This document shows positions 17,187-27,237 of a DNA stretch of 64,000 bases, piece after piece; the first letter of the stretch is position 1; each line of letters begins with the position of its first letter. The position numbers were made by a program, and so were the translations under genes. Origin of the DNA: Rhodanobacter sp. B05 (GTDB lineage Bacteria > Pseudomonadota > Gammaproteobacteria > Xanthomonadales > Rhodanobacteraceae); assembly GCF_002001085.1 (NCBI RefSeq), contig NZ_MUNU01000015.1:310001-374000 (forward strand), in the 5' to 3' direction. The notes beneath the pieces are model-generated. The model searched no databases, was not told where the DNA came from, and saw only the letters and a program-made list of their open reading frames with translations.

Positions 17187-18281
17187 ATGAGGCACAGGAT
17201 CTTGAAGCCGCCTTCCGTTGACCAATTCAAACGCAACGTGCTGCTGGCGATCATCGCGCTGAGCCTGCTCAGCACGGTCGTCGCGTGGGAGGTCATGGGG
17301 GCGCGAGGTTTGCTGTCCCCCGTCTTGAGTGGTGTGCTCGGCACGAGCACGTTTGTCCTTTCGGCACTGTTCCTGGTGGCGTGGAGGAGGTTGCTGCCGC
17401 AGCGCGCGATCGAGATAGGCTGCCTGCTGTTTGGCGTTGGCATCTGCGCGGCGTGCATGGCGCTGCGCATGTATTCGCCGAGATACGGTGCTGCCATCGA
17501 CCTGCAGCCGCTGTATCTGTGGATTCCGGTCATGTATGTATTCGCCTTCACGCTGGGGGGACACAAGACCAGCCTGGCCATTTCGATGGGTGTCATGGCG
17601 CTGTTCGTCTGTATCAGCCTGCCTTACCTGGTGCACGACATCGAGGCGCCCTATGCCAACTTCACCTTGCAGTTGCACCTTGTGTCCGCCGTGCTGATCG
17701 CCGCGCTGTATTTCTTTTCCAGTTATCAGCATCGCCTCCTGCTTGCGCAATTGGCGGTCAACCGGCTGGCGCATCTTTCCAATACGGATGACCTTACCAA
17801 GCTGCCCAATCGCCGCCGCATGGCCGCGGCGATCGGAGCCGAGCTTGCCGGTTTCGCTGATCGTGGTGGCGAGTTCGCGGTGATGCTGTTCGACATCGAC
17901 CACTTCAAGGCGGTCAACGATCAGTTCGGGCATGGTGCTGGTGACAAGGTACTGGTGGCATTGACGGCACGCGCGGCGCAAGTGTTTCGCGGCACGGACA
18001 CCCTGGGCCGATGGGGAGGCGACGAGTTCGTGGCGCTGGTTCGGGGCGTCGACCCGGAGGAAGCGCTGCGCATGGCCAACGGGTTGTGCCGGCATATGGC
18101 AGCGGAGCCGATGTCCGATGGCCACCTCGTCACGATCAGTTGCGGAGCGACGGTCGTCAGGAGTGGCGACAGCATCGACAGCTTGCTGCAGCGTGCCGAT
18201 GCGGCACTGTATGCCGCCAAGCGCGCCGGTCGCAATGGTGCGGAAAGCTTCCTGGAAACAGTGAAAGAGCGTGCCATTTAA
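17187..18281 (+). CDS. Membrane-bound diguanylate cyclase (GGDEF)
   Basis: 364-residue protein that should make cyclic di-GMP. From ATG 17187 the N-terminal 190 residues hold about six transmembrane helices (e.g. NVLLAIIALSLLSTVVAW, LWIPVMYVFAFTLGG, LVSAVLIAALYFF). The GGDEF domain starts near residue 205 (NTDDLTKLPNRRRM), with FDIDHFKAVNDQFGH and the signature GGDEF at about residues 277-281. The RGTD motif five residues before GGDEF is a product-inhibition I-site. The intact GGDEF predicts active synthesis. No clear Shine-Dalgarno; the upstream 90 bases overlap the edge of the second RAYT unit, so the native promoter may have been displaced by the insertion. Confidence 0.88.
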   Translation: MRHRILKPPSVDQFKRNVLLAIIALSLLSTVVAWEVMGARGLLSPVLSGVLGTSTFVLSALFLVAWRRLLPQRAIEIGCLLFGVGICAACMALRMYSPRYGAAIDLQPLYLWIPVMYVFAFTLGGHKTSLAISMGVMALFVCISLPYLVHDIEAPYANFTLQLHLVSAVLIAALYFFSSYQHRLLLAQLAVNRLAHLSNTDDLTKLPNRRRMAAAIGAELAGFADRGGEFAVMLFDIDHFKAVNDQFGHGAGDKVLVALTARAAQVFRGTDTLGRWGGDEFVALVRGVDPEEALRMANGLCRHMAAEPMSDGHLVTISCGATVVRSGDSIDSLLQRADAALYAAKRAGRNGAESFLETVKERAI

Positions 18282-18758
18282 AAACGGGGCAACGCGGAAA
18301 CCGGGACGGAGTGGATCGGAAAAGGTGTCAGAGACAATTTCTGGGGGCAATTTCTGACAGCAGATTGGCTCTCGAAGACAGGGGGTGGCCAGCTATCATC
18401 GACCCCTCTTCATCGCAGCGCAGCGAATGAACCGGGACCTGACTGCGGCGAGGGAACCATCCGTGCGATACGCTCGTGTTCGCGGCAGGCAAACCAGGCC
18501 ATTTCAAAGCTCCTTGCCCGGTTGGCACAGATGATGTCGCCCCGGCTTTCGATGAAAGTGGCGCTTGCCCTGCAGGCGCGGACTCGTTACTCGGGCGCCT
18601 GCTGCCAGCGAATCGCAAGGTTCCAGAGTGGCGGGGCGCCGAGCCCGCTTTTCGCTACCTGACCTGCCCCTTTCGTTTCCGCGCGAAACAATTAGACTCC
18701 GGATGGCGGGCCCACGTCGGCAGATCGCCGGCGTCCCGCGGTTGGCTGGAGGGCTTGC
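18282..18758. other. Gene-free leader region with RAYT-type repeats
   Basis: 18294-18312 has a CGGAAACCGGGACGGA fragment. 18320-18375 has AAAAGGTGTCAGAGACAATT and a second CAATTTCTGACAG copy followed by CAGATTGGCT, matching the border of the first RAYT unit. From about 18376 to 18758 there is no convincing gene; this stretch should contain the promoter of the oxidoreductase operon but no clear site was recognised. Confidence 0.6.
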
Positions 18759-20609
18759 ATGCAACCCACCGATATTGGCAATCCGCAGTACTTCCACAAG
18801 GTCGTGGACTGTCAGTGGGCCTGTCCTGCGCATACCCAGGTTCCCCGCTACATCCGCATGATCGCCGCCGGGCGCTTTGACGATGCGTACCTGCTCAACT
18901 GGGATTCAAACGTCTTCCCCGGAATTCTCGGCCGTACTTGCGACCGGCCCTGCGAGCCAGCATGCCGACGCGGGCGTGTTGAAGAGAACAACGGGGAGAA
19001 ACCTGAGCCGGTCGCGATCTGCCGGCTGAAGCGCGTCGCCGCCGACAACCGCAGCGTCGATATCGAAAAGCGCATGCGCGAGCGCCTTCCCGAGCCGGTG
19101 CCGGGCGCCGAGCGTTTCCGCATCGCCTGCGTGGGCGGCGGACCATCCTCGCTCACCGTGGCGCGCGATCTCGCGCCGTTGGGTTATCGCGTCACCATCT
19201 TCGAAACCGACGCCAAGGGCGGCGGCTTCATGCGGACCCAGGTGCCACGCTTCCGCCTGCCGGAGGCGGTGATCAACGAAGAAGTGGGCTATATCCTCGG
19301 CCTGGGTGTCGAATTCGTGGGCAACCACAAGATCGATTCCATGAAATCGCTGCTCGCGGAAAACTTCGATGCGGTCTTCGTCGGCTGCGGCGCGCCGCGC
19401 GGCCGCAACCTGCATGTGCCGGGGCGCGACGAGGCTGCGACCTGGATCCACCTCGGCATCGAGTGGCTGGCCTCGGTGTACTTCGAGCACGTCAAGAAGG
19501 TGGGCAGGCGGGTGCTGGTGCTGGGTGGTGGCAATACTGCGATGGACTGCTGCCGCAGTGCGCGGCGTCTCGGTGGCGAAGAGGTCAAGGTGATCGTGCG
19601 TTCGGGCTACGAGGAGATGAAGGCCAGCCCATGGGAGAAGGAAGACGCGGAGCACGAAGGTGTCGAGATCCTGAACTGGCTGAACCCGAAATCCTTCGTG
19701 CACGAGGACGGCAAGCTGACCGGCATGTGGTTCACGCCGATGCGCGCCGAGGTGGACGCCAACGGCAGGCGCAAGCTGGTGCCGAACGGCGAGCCGGATC
19801 GACTCATCGAATGCGATGAAGTGCTGATCGCGGTGGGGCAGGAGAATGCCTTTCCGTGGATCGAGCGCGATCTCGGCATGGCCTTCGACGAATGGGGCAT
19901 GCCGGTACTCGACAAACTGACCATGCAATCGTCATTGCCCGGGGTCTTCTTCGGTGGCGATGCGGCGTTCGGGCCCAAGAACATCATCTGGGCGGTCGAA
20001 CACGGTCACCAGGCCGCAGTGTCGATCCACAACCTGCTGCAGCATGAGGATGTGCGCAAGCGGCCGCCGCCGTTGACCAACCTCGTCTCGCAGAAGATGG
20101 GGATCCACGAGTGGAGCTACGACAACGAAATATCCCCGGACGAGCGCTACGTGGTGCCGTGGGCACCGAAGGAAAAGACGCTCACCAACATCCATCAGGA
20201 AGTCGAGCTCGGGTTCGATGTGCAAACCGCTTGGAAGGAAGCGCAGCGCTGCCTCAATTGCGACGTGCAAACCGTATTCACGAAGGACATCTGCATCGAG
20301 TGCGACGCCTGCGTGGACGCCTGTCCGACGGATTGCATCACCTTCACCTCGAACGGTGAAGAGATGGAACTGCGCACGCGCCTCACGGCACCGGCGCAAA
20401 ACACCGGGCAGGACCTGTATGTGTCGGAGCCCCTCAAGACCGCCCGGGTGATGGTCAAGGACGAAGACGTGTGCCTGCATTGCGGCCTGTGCGCCGAGCG
20501 TTGCCCGACCGGCGCGTGGGACATGCGGCAGTTTCTGTTCGTGGATTCCTGCGCGGGACACGACGAAGGCTCGGCCACCGTCGCCACGCGGAAGAAGACT
20601 CCGGCGTGA
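18759..20609 (+). CDS. korC: FAD/NAD(P)-binding Fe-S subunit of 2-oxoacid oxidoreductase (GltD-like, KorC type)
   Basis: Electron-transfer subunit, 616 residues, expected to link the 2-oxoacid oxidoreductase encoded just downstream to NAD(P). ATG 18759 follows GGAGGGC. The N-terminus has a GltD-type Cys cluster (CQWACPAH, GRTCDRPCEPAC), then an FAD motif (CVGGGPSSLTVA, about 125) and an NAD(P) motif (VLGGGNTAMDCC, about 253). Near the C-terminus lie two 4Fe-4S ferredoxin motifs, CIECDACVDACPTDC and CLHCGLCAERCPTG. In Azoarcus evansii a comparable third subunit makes 2-oxoglutarate:NADP oxidoreductase (established knowledge as I recall it). Order here is C-A-B. Substrate (2-oxoglutarate versus another 2-oxo acid) is inferred, not shown. 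Confidence 0.85.
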   Translation: MQPTDIGNPQYFHKVVDCQWACPAHTQVPRYIRMIAAGRFDDAYLLNWDSNVFPGILGRTCDRPCEPACRRGRVEENNGEKPEPVAICRLKRVAADNRSVDIEKRMRERLPEPVPGAERFRIACVGGGPSSLTVARDLAPLGYRVTIFETDAKGGGFMRTQVPRFRLPEAVINEEVGYILGLGVEFVGNHKIDSMKSLLAENFDAVFVGCGAPRGRNLHVPGRDEAATWIHLGIEWLASVYFEHVKKVGRRVLVLGGGNTAMDCCRSARRLGGEEVKVIVRSGYEEMKASPWEKEDAEHEGVEILNWLNPKSFVHEDGKLTGMWFTPMRAEVDANGRRKLVPNGEPDRLIECDEVLIAVGQENAFPWIERDLGMAFDEWGMPVLDKLTMQSSLPGVFFGGDAAFGPKNIIWAVEHGHQAAVSIHNLLQHEDVRKRPPPLTNLVSQKMGIHEWSYDNEISPDERYVVPWAPKEKTLTNIHQEVELGFDVQTAWKEAQRCLNCDVQTVFTKDICIECDACVDACPTDCITFTSNGEEMELRTRLTAPAQNTGQDLYVSEPLKTARVMVKDEDVCLHCGLCAERCPTGAWDMRQFLFVDSCAGHDEGSATVATRKKTPA

Positions 20610-20798
20610 ATCGAGGATGCACATCATCATCATGTCGGGTCCGCCCGCCGACGAGTAGCGGGCGGCGCTCGATGGCGCAGGCAGCATGGCGGAGCAGCCG
20701 CTGCTACAGGCGCCCCGCCGGGGCCGAGGCGATAGCCCGTCGGCATCCACCGGCGTGCACGGCGAGTCGGCTTTTCACCTTCGCGGAATGAGGAATCC

Positions 20799-22649
20799 AT
20801 GGACCAGGTCCTGATGTCCATCAACGCCACCAACGACTTTGTCGTCAAGTTCGCCAACGTCAACGGTTCCGGTTCCGCGTCCGCCAACGAACTGTTCGCC
20901 AAGTGCATCCTGCGCATGGGTGTGCCGGTCAGTCCGCGCAACATTTTTCCGTCCAATATCCAGGGGCTGCCGACCTGGTACGAGGTACGGGTCAGCGAGG
21001 TCGGCTGGCTCGGCCGGCGCGGTGGCTACGATCTGATGGTGGCGATGAACCCCCAGACCTGGGATGCCGATGTTGCCGGCATCGCCCCCGGCGGCTATCT
21101 GTTTTACGACAGCAGCAAACCGCTGCCGAAGGCGAAATTCCGCGACGACGTCACCACCCTCGGCGTGCCATTGACCGATATCGCCAACCAGAACTGGGAC
21201 GATCCGCGGCAGCGACAGCTGTTCAAGAACGTCATGTATCTCGGCGCGTTGTCGGCGCTGATGGGCATCGAGCGTGACGTGATCGTGCAATTGATCGGCG
21301 AGCAGTACAAGCGCAAACCGGCGCTGCTGGAGCCGAACCTGCATGCGCTGGATCTCGGCCGGGCATACGCCGAGCAGCATTTCGGGCCGATCGGCTTGCG
21401 CGTCGAACGTCGCGACGCCGTGGGCAAGCGCATCTTTGTGGACGGCAACAGCGCGGCCGCGTTGGGCCTGGTATACGGTGGCGCCACGGTATGTGCGTGG
21501 TACCCGATCACGCCGTCGTCCTCGCTCGCCGAAGCGTTCGAGAAATATTGCGCCAAGTTGCGGGTCGATCCCGAGACCGGCAAGCACCGCTACGCGATCG
21601 TGCAGGCCGAAGACGAAATCGCCTCGATCGGCATCGTCACGGGCGCCGGCTGGAACGGCGCGCGCGCGTTCACCACAACGTCCGGCCCGGGCATCTCGCT
21701 GATGAACGAGTTCATCGGTCTGGCCTATTTCGCCGAGATTCCGGTGACCGTGGTGGACGTGCAGCGGGGTGGGCCGTCCACCGGGATGCCGACCCGCACC
21801 CAGCAATCGGACGTGCTGTTCTGCGCGCACGCCTCGCACGGCGACACCAACCACGTGCTGCTGTTCCCCGAGGACCCGCACGAGTGCTTCGAATTCGCTG
21901 CCGCCGCGCTGGATCTGGCCGATCGCCTGCAGACGCCGGTGTTCCTGCTGAGCGACCTCGACATCGGCATGAATCAGCGCCTGTGCGAACCGTTCGCATG
22001 GGACGAGGCGCGCCAGTACGACCGCGGCAAGGTATTGACCGCCGAGCAACTGGAGGCCGGTGCGGCGTTCGGTCGTTACCGCGACGTGGACGGCGACGGC
22101 ATACCGTACCGGACCTATCCCGGAACGCACCCGACCCGTGGCAGTTTCTTCACCCGCGGCACCAGCAAGAACGCCGATGCAAAATATTCGGAGAAGGGCG
22201 AGGATTACGTGCAGAACATGCAGCGCCTGCAGCGCAAGCTGGAGACTGCCAAGGCGCTGCTGCCGCAACCGGTACTGCATCGCGCGGCGAAACCCGCGAA
22301 ACACGGCGTGCTCTATTTCGGTTCCACCGCGCCGGCGATGAACGAGGCGATCGCGAAACTCGATGCCGATGGCATGCCCATCGATGCATTGAGGGTGCGC
22401 GGTTATCCGTTTGCCGATTCCGTGCTGGCCTTCATCGACCAGCATCAGCAGGTTCTTGTGGTGGAGCAGAACCGCGACGCACAGTTGCGCGCGCTGCTGA
22501 TCGAGCAGTTCGAAATCGACCCCGCGCGCCTGGTTCCGATCCTGCATTACGACGGCACGCCGATCACCGCGCGCTTCATTGTCCGGGCGATCGGCGAGCG
22601 CGTGCATGCCGCCGAAGGCGCCCGACTGCGTGACGACAAGGTGGCATGA
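20799..22649 (+). CDS. korA: 2-oxoacid:acceptor oxidoreductase, fused gamma/alpha subunit
   Basis: 616 residues. Residues about 1-190 form the gamma domain (NGSGSASANELFAKCIL, then PTWYEVRVSEVGW) and about 205-616 the alpha pyrimidine-binding part (YPITPSSSLAEAF, EDEIASIGIVTGAGWNG, GGPSTGMPTRTQQSD). Together with the beta subunit it oxidatively decarboxylates a 2-oxo acid to acyl-CoA, passing electrons to Fe-S centres. ATG 20799 follows GAGGAATCC. It lies 189 bases after korC; that gap has an 8-bp hairpin (20641-20648 with 20658-20665) that may fine-tune expression. One base separates its stop from korB. Fused gamma-alpha chains are typical of the KorAB/OorAB-type enzymes of aerobes. Confidence 0.88.
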   Translation: MDQVLMSINATNDFVVKFANVNGSGSASANELFAKCILRMGVPVSPRNIFPSNIQGLPTWYEVRVSEVGWLGRRGGYDLMVAMNPQTWDADVAGIAPGGYLFYDSSKPLPKAKFRDDVTTLGVPLTDIANQNWDDPRQRQLFKNVMYLGALSALMGIERDVIVQLIGEQYKRKPALLEPNLHALDLGRAYAEQHFGPIGLRVERRDAVGKRIFVDGNSAAALGLVYGGATVCAWYPITPSSSLAEAFEKYCAKLRVDPETGKHRYAIVQAEDEIASIGIVTGAGWNGARAFTTTSGPGISLMNEFIGLAYFAEIPVTVVDVQRGGPSTGMPTRTQQSDVLFCAHASHGDTNHVLLFPEDPHECFEFAAAALDLADRLQTPVFLLSDLDIGMNQRLCEPFAWDEARQYDRGKVLTAEQLEAGAAFGRYRDVDGDGIPYRTYPGTHPTRGSFFTRGTSKNADAKYSEKGEDYVQNMQRLQRKLETAKALLPQPVLHRAAKPAKHGVLYFGSTAPAMNEAIAKLDADGMPIDALRVRGYPFADSVLAFIDQHQQVLVVEQNRDAQLRALLIEQFEIDPARLVPILHYDGTPITARFIVRAIGERVHAAEGARLRDDKVA

Positions 22650-22650
22650 G

Positions 22651-23706
22651 ATGACCTATCTCCCCAAACCCAGGCTGCACCATCCCTCGCTGCAGCGCAA
22701 CGCGGCCGGTTTCATCCGGCGCGACTACGAAGGTGCCGTCTCGACCTTGTGTGCCGGCTGCGGCCACGATTCCATTTCCGCCGCGATCATCCAGGCGTGC
22801 TGGGAGCTGGACATCGAGCCGCACCGCGTGGCGAAGATCTCCGGCATCGGTTGCAGCAGCAAGACGCCGACCTATTTCCTGTCGGCCTCGCACGGCTTCA
22901 ACGCCGTGCACGGGCGCATGCCTTCGGTGCTGACCGGCGCCAATCTCGCCAACCGCGAGTTGCTCTACCTCGGCGTCTCGGGCGATGGCGATTCGGCCTC
23001 GATCGGCATCGGGCAGTTCGTGCACTCGATCCGCCGCGGCGTGGACATGGTCTACATCGTCGAGAACAACGGCGTATACGGCTTGACCAAAGGCCAGTTC
23101 TCGGCGACCGCCGACCAGGGCAGCAAGTCAAAAAAAGGTGCGATCAACACCGACGCACCGGTTGACATGGTAGGCATGGCGCTGCAACTGGGCGCGAGCT
23201 TTGTCGCCAGCAGTTTCTCCGGCGACAAGGCGCAACTGGTACCGCTGCTGAAAGCGGCGATGACGCACAAGGGAGCCGCGTTCCTGGATGTGATCAGCCC
23301 GTGCGTCACGTTCAACAATCACGAGGGCAGCACCAAGAGTTACGACTATGTGCGCGAGCACAATCACGCCCTGTGCCGGATGGACTTCATCTCGTCGCAT
23401 GCCGAGATCACGGTCGATTACGCGCCCGGCGAGGTACGCGAGGTACACCAGCACGACGGCAGCGTGTTGCGCCTGCGCAAGCTGCCGGAAGGCCACGATA
23501 GCGGCGATCGCGTGGGGGCGATGAATTACCTGCACGCTTGCCAGGCACGCGGCGAGATCGTTACCGGCTTGCTGTACGTCGACCCCGATGCCGCCGACCT
23601 GCATGCGCATCTGGATACCACGCCGGTGGCATTCAACACCCTGGGCGAAGGCGAGCTTTGCCCGGGTGCCGCGACGCTGGAGGCGATCAACGCCGACCTG
23701 CGCTGA
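22651..23706 (+). CDS. korB: 2-oxoacid:acceptor oxidoreductase, beta (TPP-binding) subunit
   Basis: 351 residues, carries thiamine diphosphate and probably one 4Fe-4S cluster. Seen: LCAGCGHDSIS and GIGCSSKTP (cluster Cys), the TPP/Mg motif SGDGDSASIGIGQF continuing to VENNGVYGLTKGQ, and a further Cys in ISPCVTFNNHEG. Start ATG 22651 is one base after the korA stop, so translation is coupled; an upstream in-frame ATG at 22579 would lie inside korA. C-terminal residues after about 270 (HDGSVLRLRKLPEGH) form the usual extension. The operon ends here, followed by a RAYT-type repeat remnant. The three-subunit set would let the cell run a low-potential 2-oxo acid oxidation coupled to NAD(P). Confidence 0.9.
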   Translation: MTYLPKPRLHHPSLQRNAAGFIRRDYEGAVSTLCAGCGHDSISAAIIQACWELDIEPHRVAKISGIGCSSKTPTYFLSASHGFNAVHGRMPSVLTGANLANRELLYLGVSGDGDSASIGIGQFVHSIRRGVDMVYIVENNGVYGLTKGQFSATADQGSKSKKGAINTDAPVDMVGMALQLGASFVASSFSGDKAQLVPLLKAAMTHKGAAFLDVISPCVTFNNHEGSTKSYDYVREHNHALCRMDFISSHAEITVDYAPGEVREVHQHDGSVLRLRKLPEGHDSGDRVGAMNYLHACQARGEIVTGLLYVDPDAADLHAHLDTTPVAFNTLGEGELCPGAATLEAINADLR

Positions 23707-23716
23707 TCGACCCGGT

Positions 23717-23760
23717 AGCAAAAACGTGTCGGGGACAATTGCTGACCACTGACCGGCTTG
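23717..23760. repeat. Diverged RAYT-type repeat fragment
   Basis: AAAAACGTGTCGGGGACAAT at about 23719-23738 followed by TGCTGACC resembles the AAGGTGTCAGGGACAATTTC TGAC border repeat of the 15246 unit, with several differences. It sits between the convergent korB and glucanase genes. Confidence 0.55.
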
Positions 23761-23841
23761 CGGGGTGAGGGTGATCGATGGCCCCTTTGTGCCGAAAGGC
23801 ACGCTTCCATGCGTAAGGCATGAGTGCGTGCACGGGACGGC

Positions 23842-26052
23842 TCAATCCTTGTCCGGCACCAGCCCGATCGCCTTCTGCATCTTGCGGATCTCCGGGTTCG
23901 ACATGAAGGCACGCCAGACCAGGCCGGTGCGGCCGTTCTCGATCATCACCGCCTGCGGTGCCTGGTTGAGGCCGACCGTGATGCCGGAATACCAGTTGAG
24001 CTGCTGGTTGAACGCGTCCCTGAAACCGTAGATGCCCCACAGTTGGGCACCCAGGTCCCGGTACCAGTGCTTGATCGCCGGCAGCGATGCCTCGGGCGCG
24101 TATGCATACGCGCTCACCGCGCCCGTCGGCGCGATGGTGCCGTCGTCGGTCATGAAAGGCTTGTACTCGTGATACATGTCGTCCGGCCCATCCACCGCGG
24201 TGAGGCCCCAGCTGTCGGCACCGTAGCCCTTGAAATGGCCGGGGTTGGCTTCCGCGTATTTCTGGCTGATCAGCGACTGGTTGCGATTGCTGCGGAAATA
24301 GTTGGAGAAGCGATCGCGCACGCCATGCGGGTCGTAGCCCATGTACGAGTAGTGGGTGAAGAACAGTGGCCCGGGTGAGCCCGGCGACGTCGCTGTCGGC
24401 AAATGGTAGACCTGCGAAAGCGTGATGCCGTAGAAGTCGTGCTTCACGCCATAGGACTGGTCATGACCGAGGCGTGCATAGCCGGTCCAGTAGGTGCTCG
24501 GCGGCACCGGGTGCGTCGGCGAGGCGATCGCCAGCAGGTAGGTGATCATCACCTCGTTCCAGCCTTCCAGCCGGAAGGCGATGTGGAAGCCATAGTTCGG
24601 CGACCAGTGCCAATACAGCGCATCGCGCTTCGGCGTGGCGCGGAACCAATCCCAGTCGACGCCCCGCCACAGCGCGGTGATGTTCTTGCGCAATTCGCGC
24701 TCCTGCGGATTGTTGCCCGTGTAGTAACCGCGCGCGGCGAGCAGACCCTGCATCAGGAACGAAGTCTCGACCAGGTCCGCGCCATCGTCATAGATCTGGA
24801 ACAGTGCGATTGCATGCCCGGTGCGGCCACTGATGAAATGCGGCCACGCGCCGTGGAAGCGGTCGGCACGCGCCAGGAAGCGTGTGATGCGCAGCATGCG
24901 TTCGACCGCCTGCTGTCGGGTGATGAAGCCGCGATCTGCCGCGACAATCATCGACATGATGCCGAACCCGCTGGCGCCGGTCGCGATCATGTCGTCGGCG
25001 CCGGGCTGCGATTCGCGCGCCATGCCCGAGATCGGCTCGGCGGCATCCCAGTAATAACGGAAGCTCGCCTCCTGCACCATCGTCAGCAGTTCGTCGTCGC
25101 TCATCGGATGCGTCGCCGCATCGGCTTCGGCCGTCGACGCCGACTCGGCCAGGCTCGACGTGCGCGCCGACACCTTGTATGCCGCCTTCGCATGCGGGTC
25201 GCCGATGTAATCCGAATAGAGATTCACCCCGTAACGCTGCACGCCGATAGGTTTCCACGCGCCGCCGTTCAACGAACGGTAGATCACGTACTGCGCCACC
25301 GTCGGATCGCTCGGCGCGTCCCATTGCAGCAGCACATGCCGTTCGTAGCCGCGTGCACGCAGATTGCTCGGTGCTTGTGGTGCGGCGGTGGGGCCGGCAT
25401 CGTTCTGGATGCGGATGTCGTCCAGATAAAGCGTGTGCTGCCGACCGTCGCCCGTACCCTGCGAAAGCACGATGGTGCCGATCCGGCGTGGCTCAAACGG
25501 TTGCAATGCATCCTTGACGAACTGATCGAGCGGAATGCGCACGCGCGTCCAGTGCCTGGGTGCAATCGCCTGGACGAAATCCGATAACGGACGCCGCTGG
25601 CTATGCGCCACAGTGACGTCGAACATGTCCATACCTTTCATCGTGTCGGAAAAGGCGATCTGCGGCAGGTCCTTCGCGGCAATGCCTTCGTCGCTCCACA
25701 GCCACAGGTACAGCGAGTCGCCGGCCCATCCGATATCGCGGTTGCGCCAGCGATACATCTTGATCTGCGCATCCCAACCGCCCTTCGGCGTCGACGTCCA
25801 CTGCAGCATCAGCGCATTCGGTCCGCTGATGAACTGCTTCGTGGTCACCGGCAACTTGCCGTCGATCAGTGTCAATGCGCTCGGCGACGACACATTGCCT
25901 TCGCTGTACGGATACGAGCCTGGCGCGAGGCTGTTGTCGAAGAACACCTCACGCGAATAGTGCTGATCGGCCCGCGCTGGTGTGGCAATCAGATACAAGC
26001 CCAGCAAAAAGCCACCGACAACAAGCGTATGCATCGCCCGGGAAAAAGACAT
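23842..26052 (-). CDS. Secreted glycoamylase-domain protein, GH144-like (beta-1,2-glucanase family)
   Basis: 736-residue exported glycosidase. ATG 26052 has AAGGGG upstream; signal peptide ends near [10 protein letters not shown]. Residues about 30-215 form a beta-sandwich carbohydrate-binding-like domain ([20 protein letters not shown]), about 225-310 a fibronectin-III-like module ([20 protein letters not shown]), and about 320-735 an alpha/alpha barrel of the glycoamylase family PF10091 ([47 protein letters not shown]). Characterised members assigned to GH144 cleave beta-1,2-glucans; substrate here is inferred from family membership. No beta-glucosidase, regulator or porin gene lies next to it, so it may serve cyclic glucan turnover or scavenging alone. 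Confidence 0.78.
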   Translation of the reverse strand: MSFSRAMHTLVVGGFLLGLYLIATPARADQHYSREVFFDNSLAPGSYPYSEGNVSSPSALTLIDGKLPVTTKQFISGPNALMLQWTSTPKGGWDAQIKMYRWRNRDIGWAGDSLYLWLWSDEGIAAKDLPQIAFSDTMKGMDMFDVTVAHSQRRPLSDFVQAIAPRHWTRVRIPLDQFVKDALQPFEPRRIGTIVLSQGTGDGRQHTLYLDDIRIQNDAGPTAAPQAPSNLRARGYERHVLLQWDAPSDPTVAQYVIYRSLNGGAWKPIGVQRYGVNLYSDYIGDPHAKAAYKVSARTSSLAESASTAEADAATHPMSDDELLTMVQEASFRYYWDAAEPISGMARESQPGADDMIATGASGFGIMSMIVAADRGFITRQQAVERMLRITRFLARADRFHGAWPHFISGRTGHAIALFQIYDDGADLVETSFLMQGLLAARGYYTGNNPQERELRKNITALWRGVDWDWFRATPKRDALYWHWSPNYGFHIAFRLEGWNEVMITYLLAIASPTHPVPPSTYWTGYARLGHDQSYGVKHDFYGITLSQVYHLPTATSPGSPGPLFFTHYSYMGYDPHGVRDRFSNYFRSNRNQSLISQKYAEANPGHFKGYGADSWGLTAVDGPDDMYHEYKPFMTDDGTIAPTGAVSAYAYAPEASLPAIKHWYRDLGAQLWGIYGFRDAFNQQLNWYSGITVGLNQAPQAVMIENGRTGLVWRAFMSNPEIRKMQKAIGLVPDKD

Positions 26053-26277
26053 GGTGTACCCCTTGCTGCGTTTTCATCGCCAGGATCGTGGACGCGCCGG
26101 CACCTGCAGGATGTCGCAGCGGATGCGCGTCATCGGCCGACTATATACGAATGAAGCAGGCACCTCGAATAGCCGGCTTTTCGGCCCGTCTTGACCGGCG
26201 GTAACGTCGCCGCCACGACCAGGATCTCCACGGAGAGCGTTCTGCGTCGTGGTTTTGCTACGTTCGGTCGAGCGTGC

Positions 26278-27237
26278 TCAGTGCAAACCCGCGCTCGGGG
26301 AAGCCGCCGGCGTCACCGACTCGGCGGCCGCGCGTTTGGGTGTATCAAGCGGGCACCATGTCTTGAGGCGTTTGCCCGCACGGAACAGATCGATGCATAC
26401 ACGCATCTCGGCCTTGAAGGCCAGATCAGGCGTGTTCAGCGGGCAGCCGTATGACAGCGGCCTGGTCGCCTTGTACTCGGCAATACAGCTCGACAGTGGC
26501 GGCGGCCTGGTCGGATGCGGATCGGCGGTCAGCGCCGCCGGCGGCAGGTTGAGGCGCTCGTCGCCCTCCTTGGGCGAAGGTGGTATGGGTGGCACGCTGC
26601 ACAGCAAATTGGAAGCCGTACTGCTCTTTTTGGGATCGCAGGCGCCTTTGGCGATCGCCTTGATCGCATCGCCTATATGGCGACCCAGCGCACCGCCGGC
26701 CGTCTCGTTTGGTGGCGGGAAATATTTTTCGAAACGGGTGGCCTTGTACTGCATCCGGTTGCTGTCGTGCTGCATGATCTGGCGATCATCCGCGGGCTTG
26801 GCCGGTTTGGCCTTGGCGCTTGTTGTGGCATAGGTCTCCGTCGTGGACGGCAGCCGCGCCGAGAAGCTGATGGCGCCCGGCGCGGCCACGGAGGCCGCCG
26901 GTGCAGGTGTCGCTTCATGATCCTGCACGACCATCGCATCACGACGTGGCTTCTCGTGCGTCATGGGGCGAACGCGGGGGGCCACCGCTTGCCGCGGCGG
27001 CGCCAACTTGGGTGGCATGGGTGGGGCAGGCGGCTGCGCGGCGCGTGGCGTGCTGGAATCGATCAGACGCACGATCAGCGTCTGATCGACGGGCGCCGCC
27101 GCCAGATGCGGCGGATTGAGCCGCATCTCGTACCACAGCGCCAGCGCGAACAGCGCGTGCAGTAGCACTACCAAAGCCAGCGCGGGCGCCAGCGCCGGGG
27201 GCGTCAGCGGTGGCTGTCGCCAGCGCCCGCGACCCAA
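26278..27237 (-). CDS. TonB-like Pro-rich membrane protein, start uncertain
   Basis: About 319 residues read from a TTG at 27237. One membrane helix (ALAPALALVVLLHALFALAL) is followed by a Pro/Ala-rich periplasmic stretch (PPAPPMPPKLAPPR), the plan of TonB-type energy transducers, but the C-terminal domain (SYGCPLNTPDLAFKAEMRV, CIDLFRAGKRLKTWCPLD) with paired Cys is not a recognisable TonB domain. Upstream of the TTG the frame stays open for about 30 further codons and looks coding (QAGDRARGLVWLDSETRE), yet holds no ATG or GTG before a stop near 27330. The true start may be a rarer codon or the 5' end may be damaged. Followed by an unrelated glucanase gene on the same strand. Confidence 0.6.
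   Translation of the reverse strand: MGRGRWRQPPLTPPALAPALALVVLLHALFALALWYEMRLNPPHLAAAPVDQTLIVRLIDSSTPRAAQPPAPPMPPKLAPPRQAVAPRVRPMTHEKPRRDAMVVQDHEATPAPAASVAAPGAISFSARLPSTTETYATTSAKAKPAKPADDRQIMQHDSNRMQYKATRFEKYFPPPNETAGGALGRHIGDAIKAIAKGACDPKKSSTASNLLCSVPPIPPSPKEGDERLNLPPAALTADPHPTRPPPLSSCIAEYKATRPLSYGCPLNTPDLAFKAEMRVCIDLFRAGKRLKTWCPLDTPKRAAAESVTPAASPSAGLH

Noticed and set aside
17004..18350. Long minus-strand extension upstream of the second RAYT
   Set aside because: It runs antisense through the GGDEF gene; the RAYT starts with the conserved MPRLPRLELPG at 17003, so the extension is not part of the protein.
18476..18880. Overlapping plus and minus ORFs in the leader of korC
   Set aside because: No ribosome site, no family-like sequence, and they overlap the first conserved residues of korC.
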